Shown one piece after another: positions 1 through 5,661 of a DNA stretch of 5,767 bases (positions are counted from its first letter, which is position 1; the number at the start of each line of letters is the position of its first letter). Origin of the DNA: a bacterium (GTDB lineage: Bacteria > AUK180 > JAQVHJ01). The notes below the pieces were generated by a model. That model was not told where the DNA came from, did no database searches, and worked only from the letters and a program-made list of their open reading frames with translations. Position numbers and translations under genes: made by a program. The DNA lies in assembly GCA_028696285.1 (NCBI GenBank), contig JAQVHJ010000169.1:1-5767 (forward strand), read 5' to 3'.

Positions 1-28
1 CATGTTTTAACCTGACGATGTATTATGT

Positions 29-77
29 TCAAATGATACGGGCGAAGGCCCTTCGCCCCTACAGGGTGTATCAAATG
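29..77. repeat. Short palindromic MITE/REP-like element with flanking direct repeats
   Basis: The core is a perfect 9-bp inverted repeat, GGGCGAAGG (40-48) and CCTTCGCCC (50-58), around a single C. A second, outer inverted repeat, TGATAC (34-39) with GTATCA (68-73), encloses it, and a small CCCT/AGGG pair (57-60, 63-66) lies in the right half. The 7-mer TCAAATG occurs at both 29-35 and 71-77, like a target-site duplication around an insert of about 35 bp. No coding capacity is visible. The structure is seen directly; calling it a mobile miniature element or REP-type repeat is inference, because only one copy lies in this window. It could instead be a structured RNA or an end-of-transcript hairpin for a gene lying to the left, but no T tract follows it. 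Confidence 0.6.
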
Positions 78-102
78 TTTATAATACAAATCTCTTCGTT
101 TT

Positions 103-154
103 CGAATCACGAATCATGAATCACGAATCACGGTTCACGGTTCACGTTTAACGG
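103..154. repeat. Degenerate 7-bp tandem repeat array
   Basis: Seven consecutive heptamers run from 103 to 151 without interruption: CGAATCA, CGAATCA, TGAATCA, CGAATCA, CGGTTCA, CGGTTCA, CGTTTAA, followed by a partial CGG (152-154). The first four units and the next two form two sub-families that differ at positions 3-4 of the unit (AA against GT). The array ends 16 bp before the -35 box of the promoter at 171-200. The period is not a multiple of three and no gene crosses it. It is most simply a slippage-prone simple repeat; a regulator-binding array is possible but unsupported. Confidence 0.8.
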
Positions 155-170
155 TTTTTGTAGAAATTAC

Positions 171-200
171 TTGACTTTAAATTAAATAATATGATATAAT
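171..200 (+). promoter_or_regulatory. Sigma70-type promoter of the gene cluster
   Basis: A -35 box TTGACT (171-176, five of six matches to TTGACA) is separated by 18 bp from a perfect -10 box TATAAT (195-200). The expected transcription start is near 206-208, giving a leader of about 40 nt before the first gene. No other comparable site was noticed upstream of the cluster, and the tight spacing of the downstream genes suggests that this promoter serves all six. The canonical spacing and boxes differ from the -33/-7 type described for Bacteroidota housekeeping genes. Confidence 0.75.
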
Positions 201-203
201 ACC

Positions 204-222
204 ATAATTTAATCTAAATTAT
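204..222 (+). promoter_or_regulatory. AT-rich dyad at the predicted transcription start
   Basis: ATAATTTA (204-211) and TAAATTAT (215-222) are perfect 8-bp inverted repeats around ATC. The dyad begins 3 bp after the -10 box and covers the expected transcription start, a usual place for a repressor operator. In RNA it would form only a weak A-U hairpin. Because the surroundings are very AT-rich, some symmetry is expected by chance, so a regulatory role is a guess. Confidence 0.3.
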
Positions 223-226
223 ATAA

Positions 227-237
227 AGAGGAGGTGA
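227..237 (+). promoter_or_regulatory. Strong Shine-Dalgarno site for the 29-aa protein
   Basis: AGAGGAGGTGA is close to a full complement of the 16S rRNA 3' end, and its end lies 9 nt before the ATG at 247. It fixes the start of a gene that would otherwise be easy to miss because of its size, and implies high translation, as expected for a ribosomal protein. Confidence 0.85.
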
Positions 238-246
238 CTTTACCCA

Positions 247-336
247 ATGCCATCAGGAAGAAAAAGAAAATTAATGAAGGTCAAAAAGCACAAGAGGAAA
301 AAAAGAAGAAGAGCCGATCGACATAAAAAGAAATAA
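247..336 (+). CDS. Small basic AURKAIP1/COX24-domain (bS22/mS38-like) ribosomal protein
   Basis: This gene encodes only 29 residues, 18 of them Lys or Arg plus two His. It starts MPSGRKRK and ends RADRHKKK, with a central KKHKRKKRRR block. That pattern matches the very short AURKAIP1/COX24 C-terminal-domain proteins of Bacteroidota and relatives; mycobacterial bS22 and mitochondrial mS38 belong to the same family and sit on the small subunit near the decoding region. A ribosomal location here is therefore inferred from the family, not shown. The single acidic residue is Asp24. The start is fixed by a strong ribosome binding site 9 nt upstream, and the gene is the first one after the promoter at 171-200. 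It is complete, with a TAA stop, and lies 34 bp before the TPR gene. An alternative reading as a nucleoid or RNA-binding peptide cannot be excluded, but the N- and C-terminal signatures favour the ribosomal family. Confidence 0.85.
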   Translation: MPSGRKRKLMKVKKHKRKKRRRADRHKKK

Positions 337-342
337 AAAGAA

Positions 343-358
343 TTAGGGCTTTCCCTAA
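343..358 (+). other. Small perfect hairpin just before the TPR gene's ribosome binding site
   Basis: TTAGGG (343-348) and CCCTAA (353-358) form a perfect 6-bp stem with a CTTT loop. It fills most of the 34-bp gap between the 29-aa gene and the TPR gene and ends 2 nt before the GGAGGAG ribosome binding site at 361-367. There is no T tract on the + strand, so it is not a standard terminator. It could act as an RNA end-protecting or processing hairpin, lowering expression of the downstream genes relative to the ribosomal gene, or tune access to the adjacent ribosome binding site. Confidence 0.5.
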
Positions 359-370
359 AAGGAGGAGAAA

Positions 371-1813
371 ATGTCAAGAAGACATGGATTCATGATTATT
401 ATCCTTATCATTGCCCTGGGATTGAATGCATTTGCTCTTGGAGAACTTTCAATTCGTTATTTAAAGAATGCGGACAAAGACTTCAGAGACGGTATTCAGC
501 TTCTTGAAGAAGATAGAGAAGGCAACAAAGAAGAGGCATACAAGAAACTGGAAGAGGCGATTAATAATTATGATAAGGTTTTGAACCTTGATCCCACATA
601 TACACCGGCTTTTACCAACATCACAGATGCTTACATGATGATGGATAAATTTAAAGAAGCTGAAGAATATACAAAGAAATATATGGCTCAGAACCGAAAC
701 TCAGTTACCTATTTCAGGCTCGCAACCATCTATCAGCGCGAAGAGAAGTATGATGACGCTATACAGGCATACAAGAATACCCTTGCACTGCCTGAAGACG
801 GTGGAACAGAGGTTGTTCTTCCTTCTATTTACAATAATATGAGCGCTATCTATGAAATGAAGTACATGAAGGATAAGAATACTGGAGATCTTGATTTAGC
901 AATTGAGTACGCCTTGAAAGCTATGAAAGCAGGAGTTCCGGGAGCATCTTCAAGACTTGCCGCCCTGTATAAATACAAAGGCGATGTCAAAGCCGCCTTG
1001 AGCGCAGTTGATGAAGCGATTGCCCAGGATCCTGAAAACATGGAGCTTAAGATCTTGAAGGCTTCTATTCTTGAGGATTCCGGAGACCAGGATGCCGCGC
1101 TGAAGATCTATGAGCAGATACTTTCCGGGAATTTGGATAATGACCGCTTGGAACAGATAGGTATCAGATTCTACAACTCGAAGAAGTATAAACAGGCTGC
1201 AGATGTATTCATTAAGATTACAAAATCAAATCCGGACGATACACTGCTGATCAATTCATATTTAAATATTGCAAACTGTTATCAGCAGTTAGAGAAGGAA
1301 GCGAGAGATTCAGGCAATGCATCCCAAGCTGATTCTTACAAGGCAGAAGCAACCAAGTATTTCAATTTAGTCGCACAGAAATCACCTGATAATCCTGAAG
1401 CGATACTTCAGCAGGCAGACATAGCCTTGAAAAACGGGGATAATGACACTGCTATTGCAATGTATGAAAAATTAATCAACATGGGTGAAGCGGATTTCTC
1501 AATCTACCTCAATACCGGCACTGCTTATTTCAACAAGAAAGACTATGCCAATGCAGAGGTTAATTTTCAGAAAGCTGCATCAGCAGAAGTTCCTAAGAAA
1601 TATGAGTTCCAGGTATATTACAACCTTGGTTACACACAGTTTATTCTCGGATTAAAGGATATCAGTTCCGGAAATAAAGATACAGGTAAGAATTATTTAA
1701 ATAAGAGCAAGGAAAATCTGAAGATGGCAAAATCCTCGACATCTGACAGTGGCGCGATCAGTTCGATAGACGGGTATCTCAAACAGATTGACCAAACACT
1801 TAATGCTCAGTAG
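371..1813 (+). CDS. Exported TPR-repeat protein of unknown function
   Basis: This 480-residue protein begins with basic residues and a hydrophobic stretch (about residues 7-23), consistent with a signal peptide; cleavage after Ala22 (AFA) or Gly24 is plausible, or the segment may remain as an anchor. No lipobox Cys is present. The rest is a run of about nine to ten tetratricopeptide-type helix pairs, roughly 56-109, 111-144, 150-188, 192-222, 224-254, 259-288, 293-340, 342-372, 376-406 and 411-455. Recognisable TPR signatures include LDPTYTPAF, YDDAIQAYKNTL, QDPENMELKILKA, DAALKIYEQIL, SPDNPEAILQQAD and YANAEVNFQKA. The pair at 293-340 is stretched by an insert rich in small and polar residues. 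TPR arrays bind proteins and act as scaffolds; the partner cannot be told. A GGAGGAG site 3 nt upstream supports the start. Placement before uppP, ftsK and lolA hints at an envelope or division role in the periplasm, but that is inference only. Confidence 0.85.
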   Translation: MSRRHGFMIIILIIALGLNAFALGELSIRYLKNADKDFRDGIQLLEEDREGNKEEAYKKLEEAINNYDKVLNLDPTYTPAFTNITDAYMMMDKFKEAEEYTKKYMAQNRNSVTYFRLATIYQREEKYDDAIQAYKNTLALPEDGGTEVVLPSIYNNMSAIYEMKYMKDKNTGDLDLAIEYALKAMKAGVPGASSRLAALYKYKGDVKAALSAVDEAIAQDPENMELKILKASILEDSGDQDAALKIYEQILSGNLDNDRLEQIGIRFYNSKKYKQAADVFIKITKSNPDDTLLINSYLNIANCYQQLEKEARDSGNASQADSYKAEATKYFNLVAQKSPDNPEAILQQADIALKNGDNDTAIAMYEKLINMGEADFSIYLNTGTAYFNKKDYANAEVNFQKAASAEVPKKYEFQVYYNLGYTQFILGLKDISSGNKDTGKNYLNKSKENLKMAKSSTSDSGAISSIDGYLKQIDQTLNAQ

Positions 1814-1824
1814 TTTTTTATGTA

Positions 1825-2652
1825 ATGTTAATTATAATTGCAGTTATTTTAGGAATTGTCCAGGGACTGACCGAATTCTTACCGGTCAGTTCCTCCGGAC
1901 ACCTTGCAGCTATTCAAAGTTTATTCTTTAAAAATCTTGATTTTTTTAAAAATTTCGATATAGCATTCGATGTTGCCTTGCATTTTGCAACCTTGATTGT
2001 AATATGTATCTTTTTCCGGAAAAGGATTGGGAAGCTGATTAAAAGTCTTGTAAGAATCTTTTCAAAGGAAAAGACTGAAGAAGAAGCAAGCTCCTTGAAA
2101 CTAATCGGTTTTATTTTATTAGGGTCAATCCCCACCGCATTAATCGGTTTTGGCTTGAAGCATTTCATAGAAGGATTTATGGATAACATTACCTATATAG
2201 GTATTGCATTATTAATGACCGGGATTTTAATGCTTCTTCCTGACCGTTTAAAAAAGGAAGAGCCCCGGTTCAAACTTGGGTTGTGGGATGCATTAATAAT
2301 CGGGGTTGTACAGGGTATTGCCGTGATACCGGGAATCTCAAGGTCAGGCTCAACCATTTCAACGGGCCTATTGCGGAATTTGGAGAAGGAAACTGCATTT
2401 GAATTTTCATTTTTACTGTCAATACCGGCGATTGCTGGGGCAACATTATTATCTGCTTTAGATATTGATCTTTCATTATTGACAGGGGAATATATCTCCG
2501 TTTTTATAACCGGGATCATAACCGGGATTGTTTTCGGGTATATTGGAGTTGCGGTCCTTGCAAGGATTGTAAAGAAGAATAAGTTAAGTTACTTCTCCTA
2601 TTATTGTTTTGGTTTAGGACTGGTTTTAATAATTTTAAATGTAATGAAATGA
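1825..2652 (+). CDS. uppP: Undecaprenyl-diphosphate phosphatase (UppP/BacA family)
   Basis: This integral membrane enzyme removes one phosphate from undecaprenyl diphosphate, regenerating the lipid carrier for peptidoglycan and other surface polymers; extra copies give bacitracin resistance. At 275 residues it matches the family length (273 in E. coli). Motif 1 is QGLTEFLPVSSSGH (13-26), containing the (E/Q)xxxE pair Gln13/Glu17 and His26. Motif 2 is PGISRSGST (169-177) with the catalytic Arg173. The segments at 10-25 and 160-175 resemble each other, reflecting the known inverted-topology duplication of the fold. Hydrophobic helices fill most of the rest, with a charged cytoplasmic-type loop around 64-92. 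The ATG lies 11 bp after the TPR gene's stop, with no clear Shine-Dalgarno site and a start-stop pair ATGTAA directly before it (1820-1825), so translation probably depends on coupling. The last codons overlap the ftsK start. Confidence 0.97.
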   Translation: MLIIIAVILGIVQGLTEFLPVSSSGHLAAIQSLFFKNLDFFKNFDIAFDVALHFATLIVICIFFRKRIGKLIKSLVRIFSKEKTEEEASSLKLIGFILLGSIPTALIGFGLKHFIEGFMDNITYIGIALLMTGILMLLPDRLKKEEPRFKLGLWDALIIGVVQGIAVIPGISRSGSTISTGLLRNLEKETAFEFSFLLSIPAIAGATLLSALDIDLSLLTGEYISVFITGIITGIVFGYIGVAVLARIVKKNKLSYFSYYCFGLGLVLIILNVMK

Positions 2653-4940
2653 AAGAAGAAAAGAAAAAAGAGCGTAAGATAGTCAGTGAAGAGCAGTTCA
2701 ATGAATTGATAGGCATAATTCTTATCTTCATAGGAATATTTCTTCTGATCACACTGGTAACTTATGACCCGGAAAAGGATATCGCAAATATAGTCGGGAA
2801 GGCAGGGAAGGTCATTGCTCACTCTTTGTTCTGGTTCCTCGGCTGGGCGACCTATTTGATCCCGGCAATACTGATTTATCTTGGAGTTTATAAATTCCTT
2901 AAGAAAGCGATTAAGAAATTTTGGCTTCAGCTCGTTTCATTTACATTTACGATTATCTCTGTCTCAACATTATTCGGTGTTTATTTCAGGGTGTGGGAGA
3001 ATTCCGGGTATTTTGAAAGGTCAGGCTTTCTTGGCAAACTGCTTTCGGAGAAGATCACGGATTTCTTCGGGGTAGTCGGGTCGTATTTAGTAATAATACT
3101 TTTAATCATTATTTCTTTAATAGTCAGCACCGAGATTGTATTTTCAAAAATTCTCATGAAACTGAAGGACTACTGGATACGCCGGCGTGAACTTGCAAAG
3201 GAGCGCGGTGAAATAAAAAAGAAGAAGGATGAAGAGAAGAAGATCAAGGAGCGTGAAGAGTTCCGGAACCGAATGAAGAAGAAGCAGGAAGATTTCAAGA
3301 ATGAAGCAAAAGACTCCGATGTTAAGATAATTGATTCAACACCTGTTCCCGATAAAAAACCTCCTGCAAAAAAGGAACCCGAAGAACTTGTCGTTCCCAA
3401 GAAGAAGCCCGAGAAGAAGATGGAAGAATCGGAAGTTATTCCTGATTCCTTTACCGAGAAAGTTTATGAAATGCCGGATTACAGCTTATTCAAGACCCCC
3501 CATCATGAGAAGGATCTTGAGCATATTGATATTTTAAAGAAGAACGGTGAACTATTAAAGGAATGCCTGACAGATTTCGGGATTACTGCAAGCATTGAAA
3601 ATATTATCCGTGGTCCTGTCATCTCGAGATACGAGATCAGGTTGGCACCCGGGATTAAGGTTTCGAGAATATCAAATCTTTCCGATGACATTGCCTATGC
3701 AATGGGAGCGACACGTGTAAGGGTAATAGCTCCGATCCCGGGAAAGACTGCGGTAGGGATTGAAGTTCCGAACCCGAAACCGGATATGGTATTCTTTAAG
3801 GAATTAATCTCTACTCAGGAATACCAGGATTCACTTGCAAAGTCAGTTCTTACCATTGCGATAGGGAAGGATATCGAAGGTAAGATCATAATTGATAACC
3901 TGAAGGAGATGCCCCATTTACTGATTGCCGGCACGACCGGGTCTGGGAAGTCGGTCTTTATGAATAATATCATTCTGAGCATTATAAGCAATGCATCCCC
4001 GAATGATCTGCGGCTGGTTCTCATTGACCCGAAACGAGTGGAATTCTCCATTTACAAGCGTCTCCCGCATTTACTCATGCCGGTTCAGGTAGAACCGAAG
4101 AAATCTGCGGAAGCTCTGAAGAAGATTACTATGATAATGGATTCGCGTCTCAGGGTCCTGGGCCAGGCAGGAGCGAGGGATATATCTATCTTCAATGAAA
4201 AGGTTAAGGAGAAGCAGAAGACATTTACGGACGAGACACCCGTTGAAGAACGGATGCTGTATCAGCAAATGCCGTACATAGTCGTGATCATTGATGAACT
4301 GGCTGACTTGATGATCAGTTCAAGGAATGAGGTTGAAGAGTATATCATGCGTATTTCTCAGCTGGCCCGTGCAGTAGGGATTCATTTAATCGTTGCGACC
4401 CAGCGTCCGTCTGTGGATGTTATTACCGGGGTGATCAAGGCGAACCTCCTTGCGCGCGTGGCATTCCAGGTTACATCTAAAGTGGATTCAAGAACAATTC
4501 TCGACATGAATGGGGCGGAGAAGTTAATGGGGAAAGGCGACATGCTCTATATTCCCCCGGGTCAGGCAAGCCCGATAAGAATTCAGGCTGCATATATCTA
4601 TGATGAAGAAAGGAAGGGTATCGTGAATTTCTGGAAGAACCAGGGTGAGCCGGCATTCGAAGATTATGAACTGGCGAAGGTAGAGAACGAAGCATCCTCA
4701 TTCAGCGCAGCGGAAGATTTCGATGATGACTTGTATGAAGATGCAGTGGAGATAGTTCTTTCTTACGAGAAACCATCTGCATCATTCCTCCAGCGCCGTC
4801 TTAAAATAGGATATAACAGAGCTGCCCGGCTCATTGAGATAATGGAAGAGGAAGGATTGATATCTCAAATGGACGATAAGAACAGGAGAGAGATCCTCAT
4901 CTCATGGGAAGATTATAAAAAGAAAAAAGGGATTGATTAA
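2649..4940 (+). CDS. ftsK: DNA translocase FtsK/SpoIIIE
   Basis: This septum-anchored ATP-driven motor pumps chromosomal DNA and promotes dimer resolution during division. The 763 residues are close to SpoIIIE (about 790) and much shorter than E. coli FtsK (1329). Membrane segments are likely near 17-39, 56-80, 92-113 and 141-163. A charged Lys/Glu and Pro-rich linker follows (about 176-260), then the alpha domain (about 285-400) and the RecA-like beta motor. Walker A is GTTGSGKS (428-435), Walker B is IVVIIDE (544-550) and the family motif ATQRPSVDVITG is at 583-594. The C-terminal winged-helix gamma domain (about 694-740) carries RRLKIGYNRAARL (716-728), the element that reads orienting sequences such as KOPS/SRS. 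I chose the ATG at 2649, which overlaps the uppP stop as ATGA; the frame is open upstream to 2604, but the extra 15 residues would overlap uppP coding sequence and do not look like an FtsK N-terminus. Confidence 0.97.
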   Translation: MKEEKKKERKIVSEEQFNELIGIILIFIGIFLLITLVTYDPEKDIANIVGKAGKVIAHSLFWFLGWATYLIPAILIYLGVYKFLKKAIKKFWLQLVSFTFTIISVSTLFGVYFRVWENSGYFERSGFLGKLLSEKITDFFGVVGSYLVIILLIIISLIVSTEIVFSKILMKLKDYWIRRRELAKERGEIKKKKDEEKKIKEREEFRNRMKKKQEDFKNEAKDSDVKIIDSTPVPDKKPPAKKEPEELVVPKKKPEKKMEESEVIPDSFTEKVYEMPDYSLFKTPHHEKDLEHIDILKKNGELLKECLTDFGITASIENIIRGPVISRYEIRLAPGIKVSRISNLSDDIAYAMGATRVRVIAPIPGKTAVGIEVPNPKPDMVFFKELISTQEYQDSLAKSVLTIAIGKDIEGKIIIDNLKEMPHLLIAGTTGSGKSVFMNNIILSIISNASPNDLRLVLIDPKRVEFSIYKRLPHLLMPVQVEPKKSAEALKKITMIMDSRLRVLGQAGARDISIFNEKVKEKQKTFTDETPVEERMLYQQMPYIVVIIDELADLMISSRNEVEEYIMRISQLARAVGIHLIVATQRPSVDVITGVIKANLLARVAFQVTSKVDSRTILDMNGAEKLMGKGDMLYIPPGQASPIRIQAAYIYDEERKGIVNFWKNQGEPAFEDYELAKVENEASSFSAAEDFDDDLYEDAVEIVLSYEKPSASFLQRRLKIGYNRAARLIEIMEEEGLISQMDDKNRREILISWEDYKKKKGID

Positions 4941-4941
4941 T

Positions 4942-5661
4942 ATGAAAAAAATATTTTTTACTTTGTTAATCTTAATTTCATTCATTACCGCGGTTTTCTG
5001 CGGGGATGCTGATGCAAATCCGAAACCGGAAATTGATAAGATATTCAAGGAAAAGACTCTTGATATGGAAGACCTGGATGAAGCGGAAAAGAATATTTTC
5101 GTCGCGAACGTGAAGCAGTTCTATAAAGACATGAAAACATTCCAGGGAAAGTTCAAGGAAGAGATTTTCCTCAGTTTTATTGACCAGACTCAATTCCTGA
5201 AAGGTAATTTTATTTTTAAGAAGGAGCAGTTATTCCGGCTGGAAACAGAAGAATCGGATCTGCAGGTAATTGTTTCTGACGGTGAAATACTCTGGACACA
5301 TCTTATTGATGAAGGGATTTGTTATAAGAGGGCAATTGAAAAGGCAGAAGATATCTCTGCGCTCTTCGAGATTCTTCCGATAGGTGAGTTTGATACGAAT
5401 TTCAATATTACTGCAGCGAAGAACAGAACATTCTACCTCCTTGAACTGAAGATAAAGGAAGATGCTCAGGTAAAGATTTCGTACGAGAAGATTATTTATA
5501 TTCTGAACAGGGAGACACTCCACCCGGAAATAGTATATCTCTGGACAAAGGACGGAAGAGTTCTTAAATTAATCTTTTCAGAGACTCAGATTGATAAAGA
5601 GCTGGATGACTCATATTTTAAATTCGTTGTTCCGGAGAAGGTTGAAGTAATTGAATACTAA
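4942..5661 (+). CDS. lolA: LolA-like periplasmic outer-membrane lipoprotein carrier
   Basis: LolA takes lipoproteins from the LolCDE exporter and ferries them across the periplasm to the outer membrane. The 239-residue product begins MKKIFFTLLILISF, a typical Sec signal, with cleavage probably near 20-26. The core (about 55-235) shows the family's pattern: an amphipathic start (VKQFYKDMKTFQGKFKEEI), alternating beta strands with a GNFIFKKEQLFRLE segment (88-101), and the characteristic VIVSDGEILWTHLIDEG stretch (109-125). A charged insert of roughly 25 residues separates the signal from the core. Overall identity to known LolA is low to the eye, so the call rests on strand pattern and the SDG-LW motif. 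The start is ATG at 4942, 1 bp after the ftsK stop, with a weak AAGGGA 9 nt upstream; a TTG three codons earlier lies inside ftsK and is less likely. A general LolA/LolB-fold protein is the main alternative. Confidence 0.85.
   Translation: MKKIFFTLLILISFITAVFCGDADANPKPEIDKIFKEKTLDMEDLDEAEKNIFVANVKQFYKDMKTFQGKFKEEIFLSFIDQTQFLKGNFIFKKEQLFRLETEESDLQVIVSDGEILWTHLIDEGICYKRAIEKAEDISALFEILPIGEFDTNFNITAAKNRTFYLLELKIKEDAQVKISYEKIIYILNRETLHPEIVYLWTKDGRVLKLIFSETQIDKELDDSYFKFVVPEKVEVIEY
5634..5641 (+). promoter_or_regulatory. Ribosome binding site supporting a TTG start for rimO
   Basis: GGAGAAGG, inside the last codons of the lolA-like gene, ends 9 nt before the TTG at 5651. The rimO frame is closed by a TAA at 5648-5650 directly before this TTG, and no in-frame ATG or GTG occurs before the conserved core, so this site decides the start. 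Confidence 0.65.

Noticed and set aside
80..85. TATAAT sequence as a second -10 box
   Set aside because: The bases 17-18 bp upstream are GC-rich palindrome sequence with no resemblance to a -35 box.
103..154. CRISPR array
   Set aside because: The repeat unit is 7 bp and strictly tandem with no spacers.
343..358. Rho-independent terminator after the 29-aa gene
   Set aside because: The stem is only 6 bp and is followed by AA and a ribosome binding site, not by a T tract.
371..440. Possible Tat (twin-arginine) signal in the TPR protein, which starts MSRRHGF
   Set aside because: The hydrophobic residue expected two places after the arginine pair is displaced by one (SRRHGF rather than SRRxFL), and the following core is strongly hydrophobic, as in ordinary Sec signals or anchors.
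850..1041. Minus-strand open frames, for example 850-1041, 1914-2189, 2193-2519, 3170-3400 and 5230-5523
   Set aside because: All lie antisense to well-supported genes, have no ribosome binding site that I can see, and show low-complexity translations expected from reading the opposite strand.
2604..2648. Longer FtsK N-terminus starting at 2604
   Set aside because: It would lie wholly within uppP coding sequence; the ATG at 2649 overlapping the uppP stop is the standard coupled arrangement.
2881..3075. Plus-strand out-of-frame open frames inside ftsK (2881-3075, 3331-3537)
   Set aside because: They are fully contained in the ftsK membrane and linker coding sequence and have no recognisable protein features.
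4933..4941. TTG start for the lolA-like gene
   Set aside because: It lies inside the ftsK end, and the ATG three codons later begins a standard MKK signal peptide with suitable spacing to AAGGGA.
4990..5010. Lipobox making the LolA-like protein a lipoprotein
   Set aside because: The residue before the Cys at position 20 is Phe, which is not accepted in a lipobox (Gly, Ala or Ser expected).
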